Part shown: positions 9,201 to 17,488 of the stretch, in pieces
Position numbering within the stretch: position 1 is the first letter of the stretch
How the letters are laid out: each line of letters opens with the position of its first letter
Assembly (NCBI RefSeq): GCF_015751765.1
Contig: NZ_JADOTX010000001.1
Location: 2,852,001 to 2,916,000, forward strand
Source of the DNA: Micromonospora ureilytica
Lineage (GTDB): Bacteria > Actinomycetota > Actinomycetes > Mycobacteriales > Micromonosporaceae
Reading direction: 5' to 3'
DNA length: 64,000 nucleotides
Made by a program: the position numbers and the translations under genes
The notes under the pieces: generated by a model
The model's input: only the letters and a program-made list of their open reading frames with translations
Told to the model about the DNA's origin: nothing
Database searches by the model: none

Positions 9201-9326
9201 ATCGGCCTCGCCTCCGGTCACCAGCCAGCTGGCCGCCGGGCCGTCCAGGCGGCAAACCTGGCGTACGCCGTCCGAGCAGAAGTCGATCAGGCCGCCGGCC
9301 GGGGGATCCTCCACCACGCCACTCAT
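6294..9326 (-). CDS. NHLP-type ABC exporter, permease/ATPase subunit (ABC2)
   Basis: 1010 residues. Roughly the first 430 residues form a large non-catalytic cytoplasmic domain typical of the NHLM ABC2 exporter subunit. A six-helix ABC permease follows (LLFAATCVALLGLGVPLATGE onward), then a nucleotide-binding domain with Walker A GPSGCGKST, signature LSVGQRQRV (LSVGQ in place of LSGGQ) and Walker B IIFLDEATSALD. It has no C39 peptidase domain, so it probably partners the peptidase-bearing subunit next door to form a heteromeric exporter in the cytoplasmic membrane. It begins 24 bases after the ABC1 stop and is the last gene of the operon. Confidence 0.9.
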   Translation of the reverse strand: MSGVVEDPPAGGLIDFCSDGVRQVCRLDGPAASWLVTGGEADLFAVRRAGMSPSRRHHVARLPAGGLVPTSTAIGAWRLILVPLPGTELRGLSRRHLSLLERHVRLGRVADDGASLRARTAATELVAAVDLVLVTVADALRRGQAPRAASTLRGCEIISLAQGSALTSTGGAWWLRSAGGQLRRNDGGPAEMSGERELLLVAERDWVVAESPCAVESRGSWDLLVNGQLRSAVDQHVARLLRMVETRIEEADAALLSAVQRRRETDAAVLAAAARRSIGVIGAGGAVPVPDGEAGFDRYGRAASVVRVVTEGMGTPINEPADRSRAPLDDRAAVHAVTRASSLFLREVRLPDRWWRRDLGPLVGWRAGDDPERAAAVPLVFRRGRYHHVDPDTRAYGPIDATVAATFAAEATEVQAPLPPTARMRHLLRAGLVGASRDVRGLLFAATCVALLGLGVPLATGEVLGQLARRGEVNGLGGFLALMLSAAVVAGLVGVVQNLRLLRLDGRMQSGAQLAIWDRLMRLPARFFAGRSSGEIANSMLGISFVGEALSALLPQLVSAAATVAVTLGMLLVVEPVLGLWGAGIVAVTMLTFGAFAVLIVRQQRSALPAEHRAAAMTNQLLGGIVKIKLAAAETRAHARWSEVAATARAALQRVRQSQAGLVAFGTVLPVAGQLVLFAVLMGPLAGRVAPADFFILNVGFAMLLGALLVLVSAGVEVIAAVPRLGSLREILRADPEARPDRVDPGELRGEIALHRLTFAYQPDEPPVLIDIDLSVRPGEFVAIVGPSGCGKSTLLRLLLGFERQQQGAVLYDGQDLSELDVHAVRRQCGVVLQDGQLFAGSVRDNICGAGSFPLDQVWEAARMAGLADDLEALPMGMSTMVPFGGGTLSVGQRQRVLIARALAPLPRIIFLDEATSALDNRTQEVVSRSTAALAATRVVIAHRLSTVRAADTIVVLEAGRIVQRGSFDELMDHPEGLFHRLARRQLLTEPERSDTVPESRQADGQPATT

Positions 9327-9350
9327 CAGCGTCTCCTCGGATCGTCGTGG

Positions 9351-11534
9351 TCAGTGGTCCCGGACCAGGCGCGCGTACGCCCCGTCCTGGGAAACCAACT
9401 GCTCGTGGGTGCCGCGCTCCACCTCCCGGCCGCCGTCCAGCACGACGATCAGGTCGCAGTCGCGGACGGTGGACAGGCGGTGGGCCACGATCAGGCAGGT
9501 CGCCCCCCGCCGGCGCAGGTGCCTGTCGATCCGGCGCTCGGTCTCGGCGTCCAGCGCGCTGGTGGCCTCGTCCAGCACCAGCACCCGGGGATTGCGCACG
9601 AGCGCTCGGGCGATTTCCAGCCGCTGCCGCTGCCCACCGGAGAAGTTGCGGGCGTTCTCCCGCACCGGACTGCCGAGGCCACCCGGACGGGCCGCGACCT
9701 CGTCGTAGAGGCACGCGTCGGCCAGCGCGCTGACGACGTCCTCATCGGCGACCGTGAGGTCCCACATGGTGACGTTGTCCCGGACCGTCCCCTCGAACAG
9801 CCGTTGGTCCTGGTCCACCATGGCGACGGTGGCTGCCCAGAGCCCGTCGTCGGCTGCGACCCGCTCAAGTCCGTCCACGGTGACCTGTCCGGTCCAGGGC
9901 CGGTAGAGCCCGGCGACCAGCCGGCCGACCGTCGACTTGCCACTGCCCGAGCGCCCGACGAGCGCCACCCGGGCACCCGGCGGCAGGTCAAGGCTGAAGT
10001 TCTCCAGCAGTGGACGACCCAACGGGTTGTAGCCGAACGTGACCTCCTCAATGCGCAGGTGCCCCTCCATCGGTGTCATCGGTCGGGCGGATCGGTCCTG
10101 GGCCGACGGCAGTGGGTACCGTTCCACGTCACGCAGCCGGTTGAGGTCGGCGCTCATGTCCTGCAACCGCGAGCCCAGCGCGGTCAGGTTGCCCAGCGGG
10201 CGGTTCATCGCGGCGGCCAGGCTCTGCATGCCGACCAGCACGCCGACGCTCATCGCCTCCGCCACGACCTGCCGGCTGCCCAACCCCAGCAGCACCGCGG
10301 TGGTCCCCGAGGCGAGCAGCGCCGGTAGGACGGAGAGCACCGCGGTGGGCACGCCCAGCCGTTGCTGACGGGTGGCGACGGTGGCGTGGCGCGCCGCGAA
10401 CCGGGCCACGGCGCGTTCCTCCTCGCCGCCGGCCTTCACCGTCTCAATCATCTGGACGGTGGTGTACACCGTTGTCACCAGCTTGCTGCGGTCCGCCTGA
10501 AGACCGGCGACAGCGGTGGACCGGGTCGAGGCGACATAGCGGAGCACGCTGACGTTCAGCCCGGCGAGGACCACCGCACACAGTCCGAGCAGCAGGTCGT
10601 AATGGCAGAGCAGAGCCCCGTACGCCAGCACCAGGCCGGTGTCCACGACAGTGGTGGCGGTCCGGCGGGTAAGCACCTCGGCGACCACCTCGTTGCCGCG
10701 GACCCGCTGGCTGAGGTCGGCGGCCTGCCGCTGGTCGAAGAAGGTCGGCGGCAGCCGCAGCAGATGTCGGAAGAACCGGGCGGCGCTGGCGAGGGCGAGC
10801 GCCGTCTCCGCGCGTACGGTCAGGCGTTGCTGAAGCAGGCTGGCCAGGAAGGTCAGCACGGTGGCCACCGCCACCGCCGCCACCAGGCCGGCGAACGCGG
10901 CCCGATCCTCCTGCAACAGCACCCGGTCGACGAAGACCTTGGCCATCACCGGGATGGTCAGACCGACCACGGCGATCAGCAGGCCGAGCAGCAGCATCTG
11001 CGCGATCGCCGAGCCCGGGCCGCGCCACCGCTCGGCCAGCGCTCGCACCAGCCGGTAGCGGGTGCCGCCGGGCCGGAACTGCGGGCCGGGCTCCATGGTG
11101 AGCACGATGCCGGTGAAGGCCCCGTCGAACTCCTCCCAGCTCACCGCACGGGGACCGGTGGCCGGATCGTTGATGAAGACCTTGCGGCCGAGCCCTTCCA
11201 GCACCACGAAGTGCTCGAACCGCCAGAACAGCACCGCCGGCAACGCCACGGTGGCCAGGCCGGCCAGGTCCATCTGGAAACCCTTGGCCACCATGCCGTA
11301 GCGGCGGGCACCCTTGAGCACTGTGGCCGCGGTGGAGCCGTCCCGGCTCACTCCGCACACCCGGCGCAACTCCTCCAGGGGCACGTGCCGACCGTGGTGC
11401 GCGAGCAGGATCCCCAGCGCGGCGGCACCGCACTCCACCGCCTCCATCTGGATCAGGGTGGGCGTACGGACCCGTCGACGCCGGATCCTGGGCAGCTCCG
11501 GCGTGCCGCTGACGGCGGTCGTCGGCGTGCTCAT
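9351..11534 (-). CDS. NHLP-type ABC exporter with C39 leader peptidase (ABC1)
   Basis: 727 residues. The N-terminal C39 peptidase has Cys35 (QMEAVECGAAAL), His108 (FEHFVVLEG) and Asp123 (INDPATG) in place, so it should be active and cleave after the GG or AG at the end of the two leaders. A membrane domain with about six helices covers roughly residues 165-430. The ATPase domain has Walker A GRSGSGKST, signature FSGGQRQRLE and Walker B VLVLDEATSALD. Known: this architecture both removes NHLP leaders and exports the mature peptide. Its start codon overlaps the stop of the HlyD-like gene (TGA within ATGA), indicating coupled translation. Confidence 0.94.
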   Translation of the reverse strand: MSTPTTAVSGTPELPRIRRRRVRTPTLIQMEAVECGAAALGILLAHHGRHVPLEELRRVCGVSRDGSTAATVLKGARRYGMVAKGFQMDLAGLATVALPAVLFWRFEHFVVLEGLGRKVFINDPATGPRAVSWEEFDGAFTGIVLTMEPGPQFRPGGTRYRLVRALAERWRGPGSAIAQMLLLGLLIAVVGLTIPVMAKVFVDRVLLQEDRAAFAGLVAAVAVATVLTFLASLLQQRLTVRAETALALASAARFFRHLLRLPPTFFDQRQAADLSQRVRGNEVVAEVLTRRTATTVVDTGLVLAYGALLCHYDLLLGLCAVVLAGLNVSVLRYVASTRSTAVAGLQADRSKLVTTVYTTVQMIETVKAGGEEERAVARFAARHATVATRQQRLGVPTAVLSVLPALLASGTTAVLLGLGSRQVVAEAMSVGVLVGMQSLAAAMNRPLGNLTALGSRLQDMSADLNRLRDVERYPLPSAQDRSARPMTPMEGHLRIEEVTFGYNPLGRPLLENFSLDLPPGARVALVGRSGSGKSTVGRLVAGLYRPWTGQVTVDGLERVAADDGLWAATVAMVDQDQRLFEGTVRDNVTMWDLTVADEDVVSALADACLYDEVAARPGGLGSPVRENARNFSGGQRQRLEIARALVRNPRVLVLDEATSALDAETERRIDRHLRRRGATCLIVAHRLSTVRDCDLIVVLDGGREVERGTHEQLVSQDGAYARLVRDH

Positions 11535-12340
11535 CGCCGCAGCAACCAGTCGATCGGGTGTTCCCGGTCCACTGTGAACCAGGCGGTGACCTCGCTGGCC
11601 GAGTTGAGCTGGAACGGCGGCGGAGACTTGGTCCAGCGCAGGCCGCCCGGGGCGGCCGGGTCGGGCTCCAGGGCGACAGTCACCCGCACCACGCTGCCGC
11701 GGGCGAGCAGCCGCCGGACGTCCGGCCCGGTGCCCAGGAAGGCGCGCAGCGATGCCTCGGTCTCCGGGAAGGCGCCGACCGTGGTCACCTGGCCGGCCAG
11801 GGTGCCGAACACGTTGCGCGGCGCGGCCGCGGCGGCCACCTCGACGGTCACACCGGGTTGCAGCAGCGGGGCGGCGACGGCGGGGGCGTAGACGACTGCC
11901 TGCAACGCGTCCCCGGCGGTGTCGAGCCGTTCCAGGTCGGCCAGGTGCGTGCCCGGGGTGACGATCTCGCCTTCCGAGACCAGCCAGGCGACGACGTACG
12001 CGTCACCCGGCGCGGTCTCCACCCGCACCTTGCCGTCCGCCGTGCGCAGGCTGTAGAGGGGCGTGCCCTTCGGCACCCGCTGGTGCGGTGACGCCCACAC
12101 CTTGGTGACCTGCCCACTGTCGAGCGCGTCGAGGGCCGAGATCCCGTTCGAGTGAATCAGCACCCCGGCCGCCTCGACGGTCCGGGGTACCACCGTGCGC
12201 ACCGACCACACACCTGCGGCGACGACGACGATGACCAGCGCGGTGGTTGCCAGCCAATTCGGGACTGTGGTCAGCCGGACCGCCCGGTCCAGTTGCTCAG
12301 GCGCCTCCAACTGGCGCAGAGCCTGCCGCCGGAACTTCAT
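11531..12340 (-). CDS. HlyD-like NHLM secretion accessory protein
   Basis: 269 residues from ATG 12340, which overlaps the SagB-type stop; upstream in-frame codons lie inside that gene. One membrane helix near residues 30-50 (LATTALVIVVVAAGVWSV) is followed by an extracytoplasmic beta-rich region with a lipoyl/barrel-sandwich look (VTKVWASPHQRVPKGTPLYSL, later VAWLVSEGEIVTPGTHLADL). Known: HlyD-type adaptors accompany NHLP exporters, where they stabilise the transporter or couple it to the cell envelope. In a monoderm actinobacterium no outer-membrane channel is expected, so it probably acts at the outer face of the membrane. Confidence 0.88.
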   Translation of the reverse strand: MKFRRQALRQLEAPEQLDRAVRLTTVPNWLATTALVIVVVAAGVWSVRTVVPRTVEAAGVLIHSNGISALDALDSGQVTKVWASPHQRVPKGTPLYSLRTADGKVRVETAPGDAYVVAWLVSEGEIVTPGTHLADLERLDTAGDALQAVVYAPAVAAPLLQPGVTVEVAAAAAPRNVFGTLAGQVTTVGAFPETEASLRAFLGTGPDVRRLLARGSVVRVTVALEPDPAAPGGLRWTKSPPPFQLNSASEVTAWFTVDREHPIDWLLRR

Positions 12341-13800
12341 GGCCGGCTCTCCGCCGCGGCCGGGCCGGTGGCGCGGTGTGAGCCGAGCAGGAAGTCGGCC
12401 ACGCTCGGCTCGACCAGCGGGTCGAGCCCGGACAACTCGGCGAAGGCCTGGGAGTCCCCGGCGCCGAGGGCGCAGGGCGCCAGCCCCATGGCGGTGGCGA
12501 CGAGATACATCTGCTGGGTCAGCACACCCGCGTCCTTGAGAATCATGGCGTAGCTCATCCCTTCGTACTTCCACATGAGCCGCTGGACCCGGGCGGTGAC
12601 CACCAGGACCGTCTGCGGCGGCCGAGGCAGGGCGCCGGCCGCTCGGGCGTACGCCAGCAGCCGGTCCGCGGCCGGTCCCCAGCCGGCGACCGGCTCCAGC
12701 CGGTGCCCGACGGCGTCGTAGTGGTAGAGCCCGGGGTCGAGCCCTGCGCAGCGCGCGACCAGTGGGTAGATCTCCAGCTCGTAGACGCCGCCGCCGCCCG
12801 GGTAGGGCCGGTGGCCGATCTCCTGCCCGCCGGCCTCGCCGACGGCGCTGGTGTGCTGCGACCGGTGCAGGAACTCCGCCAGCCGCTCCAGCGGCAGCGG
12901 CGCCGCGTCGTCGTGTTCGCGCACGCTGCGCCGGTCAGTGACGACCTGACTGAACGCGGGATCCGCCTTGGCGATCGTCGCCAGGTCCGGCAGTGGCAAG
13001 TCCACCGGCCGGCCCCCGTCGTACGGGCGGCGCAGCGGTTGCGGGGCGAAGCTCCCCCGCATCCGGTAGGTCCCGCCCACCGGCAGCGCGTGTCGGCCGG
13101 CCCGGGATCGGTGGTGCAGCCGCAGCTCCTCCGGCGACCAGTAGGCCAGCGGCGCGTCGTCGCACTCCGCCTCGAACTCGGCGTCGGTGACCAGGATCCG
13201 GGCGGTGGCCAGCTCGTCGAGCACCCGTCCGGCGACTTCCGGCGGCACGCCGAGCGTGCGGGCCACCGACTCGGGTCCGACGCCCGGCGCGGCGGCGGCC
13301 AGTACCGCGCCGAGGGCGGCGTCGGCGCAGCCGACAACGAGGGTGCTCAGCGGTGATGCGGCCACCAGCATGCCCCGTTCGTGCTGAAGGGCGGCGAAGC
13401 GGGAGAGCCGGTAACGGACCCCGGTCGTGTGTGGACGACTCTCCGGCAGACTGCCTCGGCCCAGGCCGGTGGGCACCAGGTCGAGCAGCGGCCGATCGTC
13501 GACCTGTACGCGGCGCTCCAGCCAGGAGTGGGCGAGCAACCGGCGCAGCAGCAACTGCGCGGGCAACACCCGGTTCTCCCCCTCCAGGCCGCTGATCAGC
13601 CGGCCGACCTCGACGTCGTTGACCCAGTCGGCGGCGAGCCGCAGCAGCAGCGCCCGCCGGCCCATGCCCGGTTGCTCCAGGGTGACCTGGAAGCGGGTCT
13701 GCCTCAGCGTCAGCGAGCCGTCCTCGCCGAGCCGCAACTCCGCGTCACGGCGCAGCCGGTACGACTCCTGAATCGGCGGACCGCCGACGGAGCCGCTCAC
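12337..13800 (-). CDS. SagB-type FMN dehydrogenase (azoline to azole)
   Basis: 487 residues from GTG 13800. The C-terminal half is a nitroreductase-fold oxidase: an RRSVREHDDAAPLPLERLAEFL entry motif, then YELEIYPLV, then GAGDSQAFAELSGLDP near the end. The N-terminal ~200 residues are a helical region typical of the longer SagB relatives. Known: these enzymes use FMN to oxidise thiazolines and oxazolines to thiazoles and oxazoles in TOMM (thiazole/oxazole-modified) peptides. The frame is open up to 14100, inside the neighbour, but GTG 13800 is the only plausible start. It overlaps the stop of a 13-codon open frame (ATG 13841, 'MTTVVDLVGRRSS'), whose TGA shares bases with this GTG, suggesting coupled initiation. 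Confidence 0.92.
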   Translation of the reverse strand: MSGSVGGPPIQESYRLRRDAELRLGEDGSLTLRQTRFQVTLEQPGMGRRALLLRLAADWVNDVEVGRLISGLEGENRVLPAQLLLRRLLAHSWLERRVQVDDRPLLDLVPTGLGRGSLPESRPHTTGVRYRLSRFAALQHERGMLVAASPLSTLVVGCADAALGAVLAAAAPGVGPESVARTLGVPPEVAGRVLDELATARILVTDAEFEAECDDAPLAYWSPEELRLHHRSRAGRHALPVGGTYRMRGSFAPQPLRRPYDGGRPVDLPLPDLATIAKADPAFSQVVTDRRSVREHDDAAPLPLERLAEFLHRSQHTSAVGEAGGQEIGHRPYPGGGGVYELEIYPLVARCAGLDPGLYHYDAVGHRLEPVAGWGPAADRLLAYARAAGALPRPPQTVLVVTARVQRLMWKYEGMSYAMILKDAGVLTQQMYLVATAMGLAPCALGAGDSQAFAELSGLDPLVEPSVADFLLGSHRATGPAAAESRP

Positions 13801-13880
13801 GACGACCGCCGACCGACCAGGTCCACCACGGTGGTCATCCCCACATCCTTCCCACGATCCCGGTGGCCCGGGAGCGCCGG

Positions 13881-16157
13881 CTAGAAGAAGACGTTCAGCG
13901 GATTGGCCGATGTCTCGTCGACGGCCAGTGGGCCCCGACCGAGGCGGGCCGGCACGTCCCACAGTCGGCCGGGACCGAGCCGGCGCCAGAAGTGCCGTAG
14001 GCCCGGCACGACGACTTTCACCACCGCCAGGTCGACATCCGGACGAGACTGATCGACGACGATCACCTCCAGGCCGGCCCGCTCCGCCCGGCGTACGCAA
14101 CGACGCACGTCATCCCCGACGTCGCCGGTGGTCAGCGTCGGGTGGTCGGCCGCGGTGCGCGACGGCCGGGTGGGATCCGGGGTCAGCCAGGGCTGGTCGG
14201 CCACCCGCACGGTGCCGAACCAACGCGCGGTGTCCGGGTCGTCGACGCCGTACCGGTTGCGGGCGGAGGTGGGTCCGGCGACGGCGGGCAGGAACTGGTT
14301 CACCTCGGTGAGCGCCCGGGTCAGCGCGACCCGCGCGTCCAGGTGCGCGCCGAAGCCGACCAGGACGTCCTCCGGCCCTCGGTCGACCCGCCGGGACACC
14401 GCGGCGAACGTGGGTACGCCGAGGTCGGCGGTCAGGTCGAGCGCCCACAGTTCGCGGCCCAGCGCGGTGGTGTGGTGGTCGACGCAGGCGGCCGTCCACG
14501 GGTCGCCGAACGAGGCGAGGTCCACCCCGGGCATCCGGGACCGGTGGTACCACCACAGGGCCACGCTGTCCCGCTCCACGAGTTCGCAGATGCCCTGCAG
14601 GATTGCCTCGGACAGGTTGCCGCCGGCCGCGCAGCCGTTCGAGTCGGCCGAGCACACCCCCAGCCCGGTCAGCTCCGGATGCCCGTACCAGCAGTGCGCG
14701 GCGGGCAGCTCGCGCGGTGTCTGCCGGGTCAGCGACCAACCCGTGGTCCAGTCCAGCTCCACCTCGTCGGGCAGCGGGCGGGGAATGCGGTGCAGGTGGC
14801 CCAGGTCGCGGTTGAGCCGGCGCCGGTCGGCGTACTGGCGTTCCGAGAAGAGCAGCAGCTCCCGCAGGTGTACCGCGCGGTCCGGACCGAGCTGCCGGTA
14901 GGTGGCCCGGTGCACCGGGCGGTCGCCGCGCCACACCCCGCAGTAGCGTTCCACCGCCTCCCCGACCGCGCTCATCCGGGCCTGCAGGTCGGTCCGGCCC
15001 TTGCCGCCGCTCTGCCCGCGCAGATTGCGGCGCAGCGCGGCGAGCTGGCGGGGCTGGGCGAAGTTGTGCCCGGCCGAGTAGGTGTGGGTGACGCCGTTGT
15101 CGGTCGTCTCCAGCGGGGTCAGCCGGCTCACCACGCCCAGATACCGGCTGACGTGGTGGACGAGCGCGGCGTACGCCTCGGCGGGTTCCCGGATGCGGGA
15201 GTCCCCGGCCCGACTGGGCTGGGTGCCGCTGGGTGGCAGATCGATCCGTGGCTCGGCCTTGCGGACGAGGTCCGGGTCACCGCAGGCGGGGCACTGCGGC
15301 TGGCGTACCAGTTGGTGGCTCTCCGTGCTCAGGTCCCGGGTGTCCAGGGCGACCATCCGGCCGGTGAGACGGGGCGACGCGCCCCGGACGGCGAGCACGG
15401 CGAGCTCCGCAGCGAGCAGCCCGGCCGCCATGGTGGCCAGTCCGGGCAGGACCGCGCGGCCGGGCTGCGGCAGCGGACCGGCCAGGTCCTGCGCGTCGAG
15501 GAAGGCGTTCACCTGTTCGTTCTCCTGCCAGCGTTGGCGCAGGCAGGCCCAGCAGCCGGTACGGCCCGGCACGAGGTGCGGGCCGAGGAGGACGACGTTG
15601 CCGTGTGGCCGGGCCAGCGTCCACGCGCGACCGGCGGCCAGGTGGCGGTTGTTGATCAGCGCGAGCCGGGGGTCGAGCATCGACGACGGCAGCACCAGCA
15701 CCTGGGCGTTGCCCGGGCCCGGGTCCGGTGCGTCCGGCCCGACCACTGTCGGGGCGAGCCCTAGCGCGCGCAGCGCGTCGGCGGTCTCGGCCACCCGGGG
15801 CGCCCCGAGGTCCACGATGGTGACAGTTCCCCCGGCCATCCACCGCCGTCCGACGTCGGGCGGCACGCCCCGGGCGTCCCAGCCGGCGGCCTCGGCTGCC
15901 GAGGTGTGCGCCGGACCGGACACCAGAAGGCCGTGGTCGCGCAGCCGGGCGAGGGCTGCGGCGACAGCGGTGACCGGGTGTCGGGTGGCCAGGCGGGCCA
16001 CCACATCCGCCAACGGGGCGACACCGTCAAGCTGGTCGGCCAGGTCCGCGGCGACCGGGTCGTCGATGAGTAGGCTGCGGGTCTCCCCCAGCACCACGAG
16101 CGGACCGTCGGGCAGCCGCACCGGCACGTAGTCGGATCGGAAGCGCGGACGCCACAT
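13881..16157 (-). CDS. Fused E1-like/YcaO TOMM cyclodehydratase
   Basis: 758 residues from ATG 16157, which has a GGAGGAA site 3 bases away. The N-terminal ~310 residues form an E1/ThiF-like leader-binding domain with two zinc-type pairs, CWAC near residue 215 and CPAC near 300. The C-terminal ~430 residues are the YcaO domain: DLQARMSAVGEAVERYCG, SNGCAAGGNLSEAILQGICELVERD, VGFGAHLDARVALTRALTEVNQ. Known: such fusions bind the leader and use ATP to convert core Cys, Ser or Thr into azolines. Here the obvious substrate is the seven-Cys core of precursor B. The C-terminus reads ETSANPLNVFF and lacks the usual PxPxP ending, which is unusual. Confidence 0.93.
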   Translation of the reverse strand: MWRPRFRSDYVPVRLPDGPLVVLGETRSLLIDDPVAADLADQLDGVAPLADVVARLATRHPVTAVAAALARLRDHGLLVSGPAHTSAAEAAGWDARGVPPDVGRRWMAGGTVTIVDLGAPRVAETADALRALGLAPTVVGPDAPDPGPGNAQVLVLPSSMLDPRLALINNRHLAAGRAWTLARPHGNVVLLGPHLVPGRTGCWACLRQRWQENEQVNAFLDAQDLAGPLPQPGRAVLPGLATMAAGLLAAELAVLAVRGASPRLTGRMVALDTRDLSTESHQLVRQPQCPACGDPDLVRKAEPRIDLPPSGTQPSRAGDSRIREPAEAYAALVHHVSRYLGVVSRLTPLETTDNGVTHTYSAGHNFAQPRQLAALRRNLRGQSGGKGRTDLQARMSAVGEAVERYCGVWRGDRPVHRATYRQLGPDRAVHLRELLLFSERQYADRRRLNRDLGHLHRIPRPLPDEVELDWTTGWSLTRQTPRELPAAHCWYGHPELTGLGVCSADSNGCAAGGNLSEAILQGICELVERDSVALWWYHRSRMPGVDLASFGDPWTAACVDHHTTALGRELWALDLTADLGVPTFAAVSRRVDRGPEDVLVGFGAHLDARVALTRALTEVNQFLPAVAGPTSARNRYGVDDPDTARWFGTVRVADQPWLTPDPTRPSRTAADHPTLTTGDVGDDVRRCVRRAERAGLEVIVVDQSRPDVDLAVVKVVVPGLRHFWRRLGPGRLWDVPARLGRGPLAVDETSANPLNVFF

Positions 16158-16308
16158 GGGTTCCTCCCGAGCTTCGTGGCCGGACCGCGGCACCGCCGGC
16201 CCCGCCGGCGATCACGGCTGCTGTCATCGTCGCGGTCCGGTGGCGTCCAATCCGAGTGATGCCACCGGTTTCTGCCGTCGCCGACGGCGTGGACGCTCGG
16301 CGGCAGGG

Positions 16309-17334
16309 TCAGTCGGCGGTGACGGTCAGCGCGGTGTCGTTGAGCCCCAGCACTGATGTGCCGACGGTCTGTGCCGGCACAAGCAGCACGAAGGTCTCCA
16401 CCCGGGTGACCCGGATCGACTTTCCGCTGATCGCCTTGAGGTGACCCGTGGCGATCAGGTCCGGGCTCTGCGGTTCCAATCGGACGGTGGCCGGACCGCC
16501 GGGCGCCGGGCGCAGCGTGTCGGTGGCGTGGATCGTCAAAAAGGTGAGCGTGCCGGTCGGCACCGCGACCGCGCAGTCGGACCACTCCGCCCGGTTCATC
16601 GTCCGCTGCACCGCCCCGCCGACACCGGCGAGCTGCTGCCCGTACACCTCCCAACCGCCGGCGAACTGGCCGTCGAGCAGCGCGCTCGACACGACGAGGG
16701 ACCGGTTGCCCGTCGTGGACCCGATGCTGCGGGCGAACACCTCGGCGGCGAGGGCCCGACGGCTGGTCTCGTCCAGGGCGGCGCCGCCCGCGGTGGCCGG
16801 CCGGCCGTCGATGCTCCGGGCGACCACCAGCGAAGGTTGGGTGACCTGAACGTTGTGGCTGAGCTTCCACTGGCCGTCAGCACCGAACACGAACTGGCTG
16901 ACGTCCGTGGGCGCCAGCTCCGAGCCGTTCAGCCGGAGAGTCGCCGTGGCGAGGAAACAGGCCGGGTCGGCGGGTGGCACCGCGAAGACCGGGTTTATGT
17001 GCTGGAAGGACGGTTGCGCACGCTGGTTGTACGCGGCCCGACGTACTGCGGCGATGCTGAGGTCCAGCGAGGGCGAAACCTCCTGCGCCCGCAGCGCCTC
17101 GACGTCACCCGCCACCGAGGCGGCCGAGTCGGCCTGGTCGAAGGCGGTGAGCACGAGCGCGGCCCGGTCCCGACCGAAAGCGGCCGAACCGTGGGGCGCC
17201 GGGGTGGCCGCGTCCACTGGCTCCCCACCACAGCCGGTCAGCACGAGCAGCGCCACCGTGGCGGCGGCGATCGGCATCGCCGGCACCGGCGCGGCGAGGG
17301 TTTGCGGGCTCCTGACGGATCTTCTGCCCAGCAT
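16309..17334 (-). CDS. Putative lipoprotein of the RiPP cluster
   Basis: 341 residues from ATG 17334, chosen because GGAGG lies 5 bases upstream; the frame is open back to 17502. The N-terminus has two Arg pairs, a hydrophobic stretch (PIAAATVALLVLTGCGG) and the lipobox LTGC, so the protein is expected to be lipid-anchored on the outer face of the membrane. The rest is soluble and alpha/beta, with no domain I can name. It sits between the LuxR-type regulator and the cyclodehydratase on the same strand, 151 bases before the latter. A role in self-protection, or in binding the product outside the cell, is only a guess from position. Confidence 0.75.
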   Translation of the reverse strand: MLGRRSVRSPQTLAAPVPAMPIAAATVALLVLTGCGGEPVDAATPAPHGSAAFGRDRAALVLTAFDQADSAASVAGDVEALRAQEVSPSLDLSIAAVRRAAYNQRAQPSFQHINPVFAVPPADPACFLATATLRLNGSELAPTDVSQFVFGADGQWKLSHNVQVTQPSLVVARSIDGRPATAGGAALDETSRRALAAEVFARSIGSTTGNRSLVVSSALLDGQFAGGWEVYGQQLAGVGGAVQRTMNRAEWSDCAVAVPTGTLTFLTIHATDTLRPAPGGPATVRLEPQSPDLIATGHLKAISGKSIRVTRVETFVLLVPAQTVGTSVLGLNDTALTVTAD

Positions 17335-17488
17335 CTCGTCCTCCATCCACCACCGGTTCACGGGAATCGCGCCCGATGCAGTCGAGTATGTGAGCGGCTG
17401 TCCGGCTGCGACGGTGGCGGCGCGGCCTCGTGCTGCCCGGCCAGTCGACGTTGCACCGAACGACGTCATCCGGCCGGGACTGCAGTCA

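Noticed and set aside
10362..11891. A 509-codon plus-strand frame across the peptidase-exporter gene
   Set aside because: It is antisense to a protein with intact peptidase and ATPase motifs; its own translation is His/Gln/Gly low-complexity.
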